Part shown: positions 1-7,900 of the stretch, piece after piece | How the letters are laid out: the number at the start of each line of letters is the position of its first letter | Numbering within the stretch: position 1 is the first letter of the stretch | Source of the DNA: Clostridia bacterium | GTDB taxonomy: Bacteria > Bacillota_A > Clostridia > Oscillospirales > Acutalibacteraceae | Reading direction: 5' to 3' | Assembly: GCA_017397065.1 (NCBI GenBank) | Contig: JAFQKE010000004.1 | Coordinates: 1-40,993, forward strand | DNA length: 40,993 bases | The notes under the pieces: generated by a model | Seen by the model: only the letters and a program-made list of their open reading frames with translations | The model's database searches: none | What the model was told of the DNA's origin: nothing | Made by a program: the position numbers and the translations under genes

Positions 1-25
1 GCCTTGATGTTGATGGTTTTAGCAT
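1..25 (-). CDS. 5' end of a gene running off the left edge
   Basis: On the minus strand an ATG at 25-23 opens a frame that runs off the window after eight codons (MLKPSTSR). It has a good ribosome binding site, AAGAGGG, at 38-32, six bases before the ATG. A TATAAT -10 lies at 68-63, with only a weak -35 (TGAAAA, 90-85). The protein is too short to identify. The call rests on start signals alone. Confidence 0.35.
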
Positions 26-140
26 TAAAATCCCTCTTTTTATGCGGTTTTTCTATGCTTTTATTATACCATATTTACAGTGCTTTTTCATCCTTTTTTT
101 GCAAAAAAAGGACCGCCGACTTATCTTTGTCAGTAGTCTG

Positions 141-174
141 AAAACACTTCCTTTTGGGAAGTGTTTTCTTTTTG
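141..174 (+). terminator. Intrinsic terminator-like hairpin
   Basis: An 11-bp perfect stem (141-151 with 157-167) has a 5-base loop and is followed by CTTTTT. The orientation fits rightward transcription, yet no rightward gene is visible upstream in the window. It may end a small transcript starting at 70-140 or be the relic of a lost gene. Confidence 0.55.
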
Positions 175-177
175 TGT

Positions 178-349
178 TTGTGTCCGCAGGACACAACATC
201 GTTTTGCAACGCTGTTGCAAACATCATTTGACCTTTAGGTCAACATCGTTCCGTTTACGGACACAAAACGAGATTACACCTTATGGTGTAATCGATGTTG
301 CCTTCGGCAAACAGTGTTGTGCTTCGCACAAATACAATGCTCCGCATTG
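178..349. repeat. Array of eight tandem mini-hairpins
   Basis: Eight short perfect palindromes follow one another, with 5 to 9-bp stems and 2 to 4-base loops. They lie at 178-196, 203-221, 228-243, 250-261, 272-293, 298-310, 317-331 and 335-349. Stem sequences differ from unit to unit, but several linkers are the same short word (CATCG or CATCAT). This is not a CRISPR, because the palindrome varies and the linker is constant. The last hairpin runs into the -35 of the next promoter. Function is unknown. Confidence 0.8.
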
Positions 350-375
350 ATTTATCGCCGCTTTTATGCTATAAT
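347..375 (+). promoter_or_regulatory. Sigma-A promoter, extended -10, for the first lipoprotein
   Basis: TTGATT (347-352), a 17-base spacer and TATAAT (370-375) preceded by TGC. The -35 overlaps the 3' arm of the last mini-hairpin. The -10 region and the following GGCGGTGAT leader recur almost unchanged at 1107-1112 and 1905-1910. Confidence 0.75.
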
Positions 376-395
376 ATACCCAGGGCGGTGATGAT

Positions 396-953
396 ATGAA
401 AAAGTTTTTGTTGCTTTTTATTTGTTTAATGGTTTTATTTTGTTTTTCTGGTTGTGGTGCAAAAGAACAAATTAGTTATGATTTTGATACTTATTTATCT
501 TATAATAATTCGTTCGAAAAGAACTTTAAGCTTGTTATGCCGTCCAAGGATGAATTAAAAGGCTCGATAATATTGGATTATGTATATTATGATTCAGGTG
601 CGACTGTTTTCGAACCTGATAGAATGATACAAATGACTGTCCAATATTCACAAGACCAATTTGTAAAAGAGAAAGAGAAATTAGAGCAGATAATAACACA
701 ATATGATTCATCTTGTGAAATTGAAAATTTTTCTTTTAACAATATGTCATATAAGGGGTTTAATTTTTATAATTATGATGCACGTGACGATGAGTTTGAA
801 GATAGATATAATGACGGATATTGTGCTTTTGCTTATCACATTTCTACAGACTCAAACACAATTTCGTACGTTGCATTTGAGTCAGGAGATCTTCAATATA
901 TGAATATGGAATCTGCGTTATCGCTATTTCCTGAGTTTCAAGCAAAGAAGTAA
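396..953 (+). CDS. Small secreted lipoprotein, unknown function
   Basis: The 185-residue product starts with a basic N-terminus and a hydrophobic stretch ending in the lipobox FSGC, with the lipidated Cys near residue 20. It should therefore be a membrane-anchored lipoprotein on the outer face. The mature part is acidic and rich in Tyr, Asp and Phe, with no family I recognise. The start is supported by GGGCGGTGAT, a one-mismatch version of the anti-16S sequence, just upstream. It has its own promoter. It shares promoter type and lipoprotein character with the gene at 1133-1681, but I see no convincing alignment of the mature parts. Confidence 0.75.
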   Translation: MKKFLLLFICLMVLFCFSGCGAKEQISYDFDTYLSYNNSFEKNFKLVMPSKDELKGSIILDYVYYDSGATVFEPDRMIQMTVQYSQDQFVKEKEKLEQIITQYDSSCEIENFSFNNMSYKGFNFYNYDARDDEFEDRYNDGYCAFAYHISTDSNTISYVAFESGDLQYMNMESALSLFPEFQAKK

Positions 954-970
954 ATTGTTTATGTGAATAA

Positions 971-1071
971 TATCGGCTTCGCCTAATGAATTGGCAAACA
1001 TCGCATCATTGCGAATGAAATGAGCAACATCATATTTGCGAAGCAAATGAATCATATCGCCAAAGGCGATA
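971..1071. repeat. Second, partly decayed mini-hairpin array
   Basis: Palindromes of the same style as at 178-349: 975-983 (GGC/GCC), 1001-1014 (TCGCA/TGCGA), 1034-1048 (ATTTGC/GCAAAT) and 1055-1071 (7-bp stem, AAA loop). CATCAT linkers sit at 1028-1033 and 1072-1077. Some units are imperfect, which suggests decay. Like the first array it sits directly upstream of a promoter and a small lipoprotein gene. Confidence 0.65.
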
Positions 1072-1083
1072 CATCATTTCATC

Positions 1084-1112
1084 TTGCTCCTCCACCACTT
1101 TTATGCTATAAT
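1084..1112 (+). promoter_or_regulatory. Promoter of the second lipoprotein
   Basis: TTGCTC (1084-1089), a 17-base spacer and TATAAT (1107-1112) with an extended TGC. The block from the -35 to the ribosome binding site is nearly the same as the one at 1882-1930. Confidence 0.7.
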
Positions 1113-1132
1113 ATACTCAAGGCGGTGATATT

Positions 1133-1681
1133 GTGAAAAGATTATTTTCAATAGTAATTGTTTTTATAATGATTTTTTGCCTTTCCGGTTGTGAAAAAGG
1201 ATACGAACCCGCGCCTCAAATAATAGAAGGCGAGTTTCCTTTTGTTTTAGAATATGAAATGAATAGTGAAAGACATATAATTGAAGATACAGTTGTTTGC
1301 AAATTTGATGGTTATGACCTTTCCGATCCGTTTCCTTTTACCGATTATTCACGTACGTGGTATGAATCTCTAAAAAGTGGGGAAGAACAAAAAAGATTAA
1401 TTTTAGAATTGGAAGATAATACAGAATCGGTGCTTGTAAAAGATAGGATTAACACCGAATCAGAGGTTAATTTGTTTTATGGTTCGGGTGGATATTATTT
1501 AGGTGACCCCGAAGATGCGGAAAGAGGTCCTTGTATAAATTATGTTGAAGAATATAAGACTTCGGAGAAAGTAACACATAATGAGGTTACTTCACTTACA
1601 AATGAACAATTGGAAAAATATTTTGGCATTAAAGTTATTAGATTTGAGTTTAGTAGTCCAATAGAAAATAAATTTGAATAA
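1133..1681 (+). CDS. Small secreted lipoprotein, unknown function
   Basis: The 182-residue product has a lipoprotein signal peptide ending in LSGC (Cys near residue 20), followed by a probably extracellular acidic domain. The start codon is GTG, placed just after the ribosome binding site AAGGCGGTGAT (one mismatch from the full anti-16S match). No catalytic motif is evident. Near the C-terminus are two Glu/Lys-rich segments and a short predicted strand. It is monocistronic, bounded upstream by the hairpin array and downstream by a terminator-like structure. It could be a substrate-binding or envelope-stress lipoprotein, but nothing in the sequence decides this. Confidence 0.72.
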   Translation: MKRLFSIVIVFIMIFCLSGCEKGYEPAPQIIEGEFPFVLEYEMNSERHIIEDTVVCKFDGYDLSDPFPFTDYSRTWYESLKSGEEQKRLILELEDNTESVLVKDRINTESEVNLFYGSGGYYLGDPEDAERGPCINYVEEYKTSEKVTHNEVTSLTNEQLEKYFGIKVIRFEFSSPIENKFE

Positions 1682-1747
1682 TGATGTGAAAAATACTCGT
1701 TTTTCAGGCACATTCCATTAGTGTCATTAAGTTCGAAACACCCAAAC

Positions 1748-1781
1748 AAAAATCCGTTCTCGTAAGAGGGCGGATTTTTTT
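1748..1781 (+). terminator. Terminator with a competing inverted repeat downstream
   Basis: AAAATCCG (1749-1756) pairs with CGGATTTT (1771-1778), and a T run follows. The same left arm extended to 15 bases (1749-1763) is exactly complementary to 1807-1821, so two mutually exclusive hairpins are possible. Confidence 0.6.
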
Positions 1782-1881
1782 GTTTGTATTCTTCACTATT
1801 CATTAAACGAGAACGGATTTTCAAATGAATATTGAAGTCGCTTGCGCTGATGAATAATGAATAATCATTGCGGCTTCGCCC

Positions 1882-1910
1882 TTGCCCCTCCACCGCTTTT
1901 ATGCTATAAT
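1882..1910 (+). promoter_or_regulatory. Promoter of the membrane/zinc-ribbon gene
   Basis: TTGCCC (1882-1887), a 17-base spacer and TATAAT (1905-1910) with TGC before it. This is the third copy of the module. A degraded GGCTTCGCC-type mini-hairpin lies just upstream (1872-1880). Confidence 0.7.
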
Positions 1911-1932
1911 ACACTTAAAGGCTGGTGATTTT

Positions 1933-2424
1933 ATGAGCAAAAATAGAGATATAAGCACAGAGTATGATTCTTTAAAGGATGTTACCGAGTATCAGAAGAA
2001 TATGTATAATCCGGGGTATTATGTCGGTACCGGCAGGATTCCTCCTACGGTATCTGCAACGGGCAACGCAACCCCACTGGTTGTGATGTGCTTTTGTGCC
2101 GCCTTGCTTTTTCTCGCCTTTGGATTTCTTTTGTTTTTTTCGGATATAAATATCACCTCAGGCGGAGTTGTAAAATCCGCAAAAACTAATAAAATAATTG
2201 CTTTAATCATAATGTTAGTAATATCGGGTGTTTTTACTCTTTTTGGCTTTCGTTATCTAAAAAAATCCAAAAGATATTACAGACAAAAAAGAAAAATGGA
2301 AGAAGAACCAATAGACGAAACTGTCGAGAATACGATTTGTCAACGCACCTGCCCCAAGTGCGGCGAAACCCACGATATTGATTATCCCAAATGCCCTAAA
2401 TGCAAGCACAATTATCTTGAATGA
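1933..2424 (+). CDS. Two-helix membrane protein with C-terminal zinc ribbon
   Basis: The 163-residue product has an N-terminal soluble stretch, two hydrophobic segments (about residues 48-70 and 86-107), a Lys/Arg-rich segment and a C-terminal zinc ribbon of the form CPKCG...CPKC. The ribbon is expected in the cytoplasm. Function is unknown; such small ribbon-plus-TM proteins are common and uncharacterised in Clostridia. I chose the ATG at 1933 because GGCTGGTGAT lies just upstream. A longer frame beginning at 1882 would start inside the promoter and is unlikely. Confidence 0.72.
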   Translation: MSKNRDISTEYDSLKDVTEYQKNMYNPGYYVGTGRIPPTVSATGNATPLVVMCFCAALLFLAFGFLLFFSDINITSGGVVKSAKTNKIIALIIMLVISGVFTLFGFRYLKKSKRYYRQKRKMEEEPIDETVENTICQRTCPKCGETHDIDYPKCPKCKHNYLE

Positions 2425-2503
2425 TTCTTGCACATAAAACCACTATATGTTATACTTATTTAAATATTTTAGTTTCAGTTGGATTTAGGAGGAGATTTTT
2501 TTG

Positions 2504-3775
2504 ATGTACTGGGCGCTTGCCATTTTTGCAGTAACCTATGTTTTAATGCTTGTTTTCAGCAAATTCAGGCCATACATAGCGCTTTTATCTGCCGTTGTTT
2601 TTATAGCATCGGGAATGTTGTCACACGGTAATATTATAGGCAGTATTGATTTTAATGTACTTCTTATGATAGCCGGAACAATGGGCATTGTGGCACTGTT
2701 TATTGAGAGCAAAATGCCCGAGCTTTTGGCCGATTTAATTATGGAAAAAGTGCCAAATGTTATGGCTGCGGCGGTTGCTATGGCCTTGTTTTCAGGTATA
2801 ATTTCCGCCTTTGTAGATAACGTTGCAACCGTTTTAATGGTGGCTCCCGTTGCCCTTGAAATATGCAAAAAGCTAAAGACAAATCCCGTTCCGTTTATAA
2901 TAGCAATTGCCGTTTCCTCCAATTTACAGGGTGCGGCTACTCTTGTTGGCGATACCACCGCTATAATGCTTGGCTCTGAGCTGGATATGAGCTTTATGGA
3001 CTTTTTCTGGTTTAAGGGTAAGCCCAGTATATTTTTTGCCGTTGAGCTTGGTGCGGTTATTTCTGCAATTATATTGGCGTTTCTTTTCCGCAAAGAGAAA
3101 ACCCCCATCCCAAAAATCAAAAACCGCACAAAGGTTAATGATTATGTGCCAACTATATTGCTTTCGGGCGTTATTGTAGCTTTAATAGGTGCCTCGTTTA
3201 TTGATGGAAAGCCCGAAATCACAAATGGTCTTATATGCTGTCTATTCCTTGTGGTAGGCATAATTTATAACTTTATTAAAAAGAAAAAGGTCTCTGCGAT
3301 TATTTCTCCGTTAAAGGAGATTGATTTTGAAACCTTGGGACTTCTGCTTGGCCTATTTTTAATGATAGGTGCTATTGAGGAGCAGGGAGTTATTGATGCT
3401 GCAGCAAATCTTCTTGCCAAAGCGGGCGGCGGTAATGTATTTTTACTTTACACCATCATTGTGTGGGCGTCTGTGCTTATTTCTGCCTTTATTGATAATA
3501 TTCCCTATGTTGCAACAATGTTGCCAATTATTGCAGGCCTTGCACCCAAGCTTGGAATAGACCCAACTGTGCTTTATTTTGGCCTGCTTTCGGGTGCTAC
3601 CCTTGGCGGCAACTGTACGCCAATCGGTGCATCGGCCAACATCACCGGTATAGGTATTCTGCGTAAAAACGGATATACAGTGAAAAATGCTGATTTCTTT
3701 AAAATAGGAATCCCATTTACATTAGCGGCAATAATTCCCGCATATATCTATCTGTGGATTTTCTATGGTGTTTAG
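2504..3775 (+). CDS. ArsB/NhaD-type ion permease
   Basis: The 423-residue, highly hydrophobic product has about eleven membrane segments. It is organised as two inverted halves, each with a re-entrant small-residue motif: SNLQGAATLVGDTTA in the first and GATLGGNCTPIGASANI in the second. This layout is typical of the ion transporter superfamily (ArsB, NhaD, SLC13). The cargo, Na+/H+ exchange or an oxyanion, cannot be read from sequence, and no ArsR or ArsA neighbour favours arsenic. AGGAGG at 2487-2492 precedes both a TTG (2501) and this ATG. The length is normal for the family. A weak hairpin terminator follows. Confidence 0.85.
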   Translation: MYWALAIFAVTYVLMLVFSKFRPYIALLSAVVFIASGMLSHGNIIGSIDFNVLLMIAGTMGIVALFIESKMPELLADLIMEKVPNVMAAAVAMALFSGIISAFVDNVATVLMVAPVALEICKKLKTNPVPFIIAIAVSSNLQGAATLVGDTTAIMLGSELDMSFMDFFWFKGKPSIFFAVELGAVISAIILAFLFRKEKTPIPKIKNRTKVNDYVPTILLSGVIVALIGASFIDGKPEITNGLICCLFLVVGIIYNFIKKKKVSAIISPLKEIDFETLGLLLGLFLMIGAIEEQGVIDAAANLLAKAGGGNVFLLYTIIVWASVLISAFIDNIPYVATMLPIIAGLAPKLGIDPTVLYFGLLSGATLGGNCTPIGASANITGIGILRKNGYTVKNADFFKIGIPFTLAAIIPAYIYLWIFYGV

Positions 3776-3783
3776 TTAAAATT

Positions 3784-3820
3784 AGGGTGATGGGGTTAGC
3801 ACTATCACCCTTTGCGTTTT
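3784..3820 (+). terminator. Weak intrinsic terminator
   Basis: An 8-bp perfect stem (3784-3791 with 3804-3811) with a 12-base loop, followed by TTGCGTTTT. The T run is interrupted, so read-through into the radical SAM gene 28 bases later is plausible. Confidence 0.5.
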
Positions 3821-3838
3821 ATAAAAAGGTGGTGCGGT

Positions 3839-4711
3839 ATGTACAGAACGCTTAATGAACATTTAAAGCAAAAATTCGGCACAAAGGTCTATAAGCTTTC
3901 TATAGATGCCGGATTCACCTGCCCTAATCGTGACGGTACTGTGGGTAGTAGGGGTTGCATTTTTTGCTCCGCTGCAGGCTCGGGTGATTTCGCCGAAAGG
4001 GGAGGGGATATTACCACCCTTTTAGAAAATGCCAAAAGATTGGTGGAGCATAAAAACAAAAGCGGTAAATATATTGCATATTTTCAGTCCTTTACCAACA
4101 CCTACGCTCCAATAGAGCGGCTTGAGAAGCTTTATACCGAGGCAATTTCACCCGATTATATTGTAGGTCTTTCAATTGCAACCCGACCCGACTGCCTAAG
4201 CGATGAGGTTATTGGGCTTTTGAAAAATCTGAATAGCAAAAAGCCGGTTTCGGTTGAGCTTGGACTTCAGACCGTTAAAGAAAAAACGGCAGAATATATT
4301 CGCCGAGGGTATAAAAACGAGGTTTATTTTGATGCCGTAAAAAGGCTTAAGCAAGCCGAAATTGAGGTTGTTACTCACATAATAATCGGTCTGCCGAATG
4401 AGAATGAGCAGGATGCGGTAAAAACCACTCAAAAGGCTGTTTTAGCCGGTACAAACGGGGTGAAATTTCACCTTTTGCACGTGCTCGAAAACACCGATCT
4501 TGCAAAAGACTATTTGAAAGGCGATTTTGAATGTCTGTCCCTAGAGGAATATGCAAAAATCTTGAAAAAGTGCATAGCCGTTTTGAGCGATGACATTACG
4601 GTACACCGAATCACCGGCGACGGTGCTAAAAGCGACCTGATTGCTCCGCTGTGGTCGGCAGATAAAAAAAGAGTTTTAAATTATCTTAACAAATATTTAA
4701 GCGAGGAATAA
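3839..4711 (+). CDS. Radical SAM protein, TIGR01212/YhcC family
   Basis: The 290-residue product carries an N-terminal cysteine cluster, C28 with C40 and C43 (FTCPNRDG...GCIFC). This spacing is characteristic of the YhcC/TIGR01212 radical SAM family, and the Cys residues would ligate a 4Fe-4S cluster. Further family signatures are the YFQSFTNTYAP segment and the THIIIGLPNE segment. The family is widespread but its exact reaction is not settled; a role in RNA or protein modification is inference. The ATG at 3839 is chosen because AAGGTGGTG lies six bases upstream; an upstream TTG at 3812 falls inside the terminator. The gene is followed after 3 bases by a 57-codon gene. Confidence 0.88.
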   Translation: MYRTLNEHLKQKFGTKVYKLSIDAGFTCPNRDGTVGSRGCIFCSAAGSGDFAERGGDITTLLENAKRLVEHKNKSGKYIAYFQSFTNTYAPIERLEKLYTEAISPDYIVGLSIATRPDCLSDEVIGLLKNLNSKKPVSVELGLQTVKEKTAEYIRRGYKNEVYFDAVKRLKQAEIEVVTHIIIGLPNENEQDAVKTTQKAVLAGTNGVKFHLLHVLENTDLAKDYLKGDFECLSLEEYAKILKKCIAVLSDDITVHRITGDGAKSDLIAPLWSADKKRVLNYLNKYLSEE

Positions 4712-4714
4712 ATT

Positions 4715-4888
4715 ATGGAACCTAAGGATTATATTGTAACAAAAATCGAGGGTGAGTACGCCTATTTAAAGGAAGTTGGCGGCGATACAGAAAACCAGAT
4801 TTTCATAGCACTTGCACTTCTCCCCGAGGGGACAGACATCGAAACAAGACTTCACTATGAAATGTTTGAGTATACAATAATTGAATAA
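4715..4888 (+). CDS. 57-residue conserved-looking small protein
   Basis: An ATG at 4715 opens a 57-codon frame starting MEPKDYIVTKIEGEYAYL, 3 bases after the radical SAM stop, so the two are probably co-transcribed. The pattern of an early 'EG-YA-L' and a later 'LLPEGT' resembles the small beta-barrel proteins of the DUF3006 type; this is inference from a short pattern. Codon use matches the neighbours and the ribosome binding site would be GAGGAA within the upstream gene's end. No function can be assigned. Confidence 0.65.
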   Translation: MEPKDYIVTKIEGEYAYLKEVGGDTENQIFIALALLPEGTDIETRLHYEMFEYTIIE

Positions 4889-4890
4889 TT

Positions 4891-4899
4891 TGTTATAAT
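4891..4899 (+). promoter_or_regulatory. Extended -10 for the M4 protease gene
   Basis: TGTTATAAT, an extended -10, lies about 50 bases before the protease start. The -35 region (TATACA, 4871-4876) is weak. The leader between -10 and start is almost all A/T. Confidence 0.5.
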
Positions 4900-4951
4900 A
4901 TTTATATTATTATAAATATTTAAATTTAAGCACTAAAAGGAGTATAAAAAA

Positions 4952-7900
4952 ATGGCTAATTTTTGCAGCAAATGTGGATTTGCTATAGATCTCACAACCG
5001 GTCTTTGTCCCGAATGTGATAAAGAGAAAACGAATAGTAAGCCTACAGAGGTTTTGTATGATAACCTCCCAATAGGGGAAGTTTTTACCGATGAACCCAG
5101 CGCAGAACCGATAAAGAAGAAAAATAAAAGCAAAAAAACAAAGGCGCTGATTGCAATTATATGCAGTATATGCATTGTAATCGGTACGGTTTTTGTGGTT
5201 AATATTTTCGGTTCATCCGATTCTGAATTACCCTCATTCGGTGATTACAATTCCTTTATGGAAGGCTTTACTGATGTTTTGGTAACCGATAAAAAGTCGG
5301 CCATTAAAGCGGCAGCTTCGGTTGGTGATGTTTTGGGCATAACCGATGCCGAAAAAGAGCTGAAGGTTGTCAGCGTTAATAAGGTGGATAATGATACCTT
5401 TTACCGTATGCAGCAGTATTTTAATGATATTCCTGTGTATGGCAAAAGCATAGTTATATCTGCCGATAAAAAAGGCAACGCTACGGCACTTACCTCAAAT
5501 TTCGCCCCTGTTTCAAATAGTGTATTTCTAACCCCAACCGCCGCAAAAGAGGATATTAAAAAATCTATGCAAGATTATTTTAACGGGGAAAAAGTGTATT
5601 TTACTCTTGATAATAACAATTTGGTATTGTATCAAACCGAAAATAGCGGATTTGTGTTGGCATATAATCTAGAAGTTAGGGGTATTAATTTTATAATCAA
5701 TGCTAATACCTCCGAAATACTTAACACATCAAGTTTAATAAACCAAGCAATGGTAGATTGTGGATATAAAAAGGAAAATCAAGAAGCAACCTTCAGAGGA
5801 ATAAAAATATCAAATAATGAGTATATGATTGGCGATGAAGAAAAAGGATTATTTGTTTTTAATGCTGATGGCAAACCTACGCTTAAAAGAGAAGATAAAG
5901 ATGGTAAACCACAGCATTACTCCATTCCTGAAAATATTGCAACTATGACGAGTAAGGATAATTATTTTGGAAATAATGATGAATTTCCTACCGATGAATA
6001 TGCAAAAGCAGTTTATATGTTGGAAAAATTACACGATTTTGCAAATCTATATAATAATTTTAATAAAAATCAGATTACGTCTTCAGCTGCAATAATAAAT
6101 GATGGTTATGATTTGAATGGTCTTTATGGAGGTTATTTACCTATTGAAGAAGTTACAACAGAATCTTTCCCATATAATAAAGAAAAAATAATATCATTAG
6201 TTTTGGGAAGTGATGTATCAAAGGATATATATGGAACATTAGATGCTATCGGTCATGAATATGCACATGGAATAAATCGAAGTCACTTAACTTTTGATAA
6301 TGATGAAGGCGATGCAATAAATGAAGCTTATGCCGATATTTTAGGACATACTTCGTCAGCTCAAATTTATGGCAAAGAACCAGATTGGATTATTGCGAAT
6401 AGAAATTTATCAAATCCTAAAGAATGCAATGGAGAAAATTTTATTTATCCCGTAACTATTAATGAGCTTAATGAAGCAGAATGGTTTATAGGAGAAGGTG
6501 ATGTTGTTTGGTACTATACTAAGCCCAAAAGAAAAGGAAGTACTGATTACTCTCATTTCGCTTCAACCATAATTTCTCATACTGCATATTCAATGTGGAA
6601 CGGTATTGATGGAACCGAAACCAGAAAAATTTCTACCGATAAATTAGGTAAGTTATTTTATAAATCTTTAATGTTTATGCAAGATAATCCTACCTTTTCT
6701 CAGTGCCGTAACGCTGTGGAATTAGCGGCTCGTTCAATGCTCAAAGATGAGAACAAAGAAAACCGCTTAACTGAAGAACAGTATAAAACAGTCACAACAG
6801 CTTTTGATAATGCCGGGATTGAAAATGATACGTTCACCTATAATCATACCGTGAAAAATCAGTTTGATTTATCGGTGTTAAGCAGTGACGGCACCGAAAA
6901 CACAAGCTATAAACTTAAAGTTATTAAATTTCCTAGAATCAAAGCAGGTCCCAATGTTAAAAACGAAATGCCTAAAGTTATTAAAGAAGAAACTGTATAT
7001 GGGCGTCAATCACTTGAATTAGAAGATGGCACATATGCACTTTGCATTATTGATGTTAGTGATGGTCGGAATATTTCTAAATCTATTAATATTAAAATCG
7101 TTGTAGATGGTAGTAACAGTAACTCAAAAGATTTGGTTACCGTAAATACTGATTTTACTGATGTGATAGTTGTTGAGCTAGATGATACTCCATCCAATAC
7201 GGAAACAACAAAAACTGTTCTTTCGCCAGAATCAGCTGTTGATATTTACATGGCCAATAAAAGCATTTGGATGGAAAACCCCGAATATATGCCAATGCAG
7301 GGTTATGGTTACTGCTTATTAGATTTGGATTTTGATGGCGTTTTAGAGCTTATAAGTAGCAATAATGATGGTAGTGTTAGAGCTTCTACTAATAGTTTTT
7401 TTAAAATAAATCTTGAAAAATTAACGGTTGAGGAGTTTAATTCAAACTTAGTTGAAGATGATAAAGATGTTGGAGGAAGCATAGATTATTATGCTATGGC
7501 TCATGAATCAAAACTGCTCAAAAACATCTCTAGCGGTAAAATGTTTTATCTGTTTAAAAATTATACTCGTGTTAGCAGTGATGAAGGTCTTTGCACCTGG
7601 TCAGAAAGTTATATGAAAGATGGTAAGCTTTGTGAAAACTATCTTTTTTCTGAATATTTTCATCCGGATTATGAAAATAACACTAATGAACAAATAACCG
7701 AATATAGTTTTAATGGTGAAGATATTTCGAAAGCTGGGTATGAGAAAAAAACAAAAGCCTATTATGCTGAAAATAAAGATTTAAAACTTACTTGGAAAAC
7801 TATATATGGAGAAGATTTTGATAATACAAGCAACCAAAAACAAAAGCAACTGTTATTGGATGCTTATCGTAGTTTTTCGTATGATGGATTTTCTTTTGAT

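Noticed and set aside
178..349. CRISPR array
   Set aside because: Repeats are not conserved in sequence and units are only about 20 bases; the constant part is the linker. No cas genes are near.
42..350. 102-codon frame on the plus strand
   Set aside because: It runs through the terminator and the mini-hairpin array and has no ribosome binding site; its protein is low-quality translation of palindromes.
2536..3129. 197-codon frame opposite the permease
   Set aside because: It is the mirror of a real membrane-protein gene, lacks a ribosome binding site and shows no independent motif.
2504..3775. Arsenite efflux pump (ArsB) as a specific call
   Set aside because: The fold fits, but no ArsR, ArsA or ArsC gene is nearby, so the substrate should stay open.
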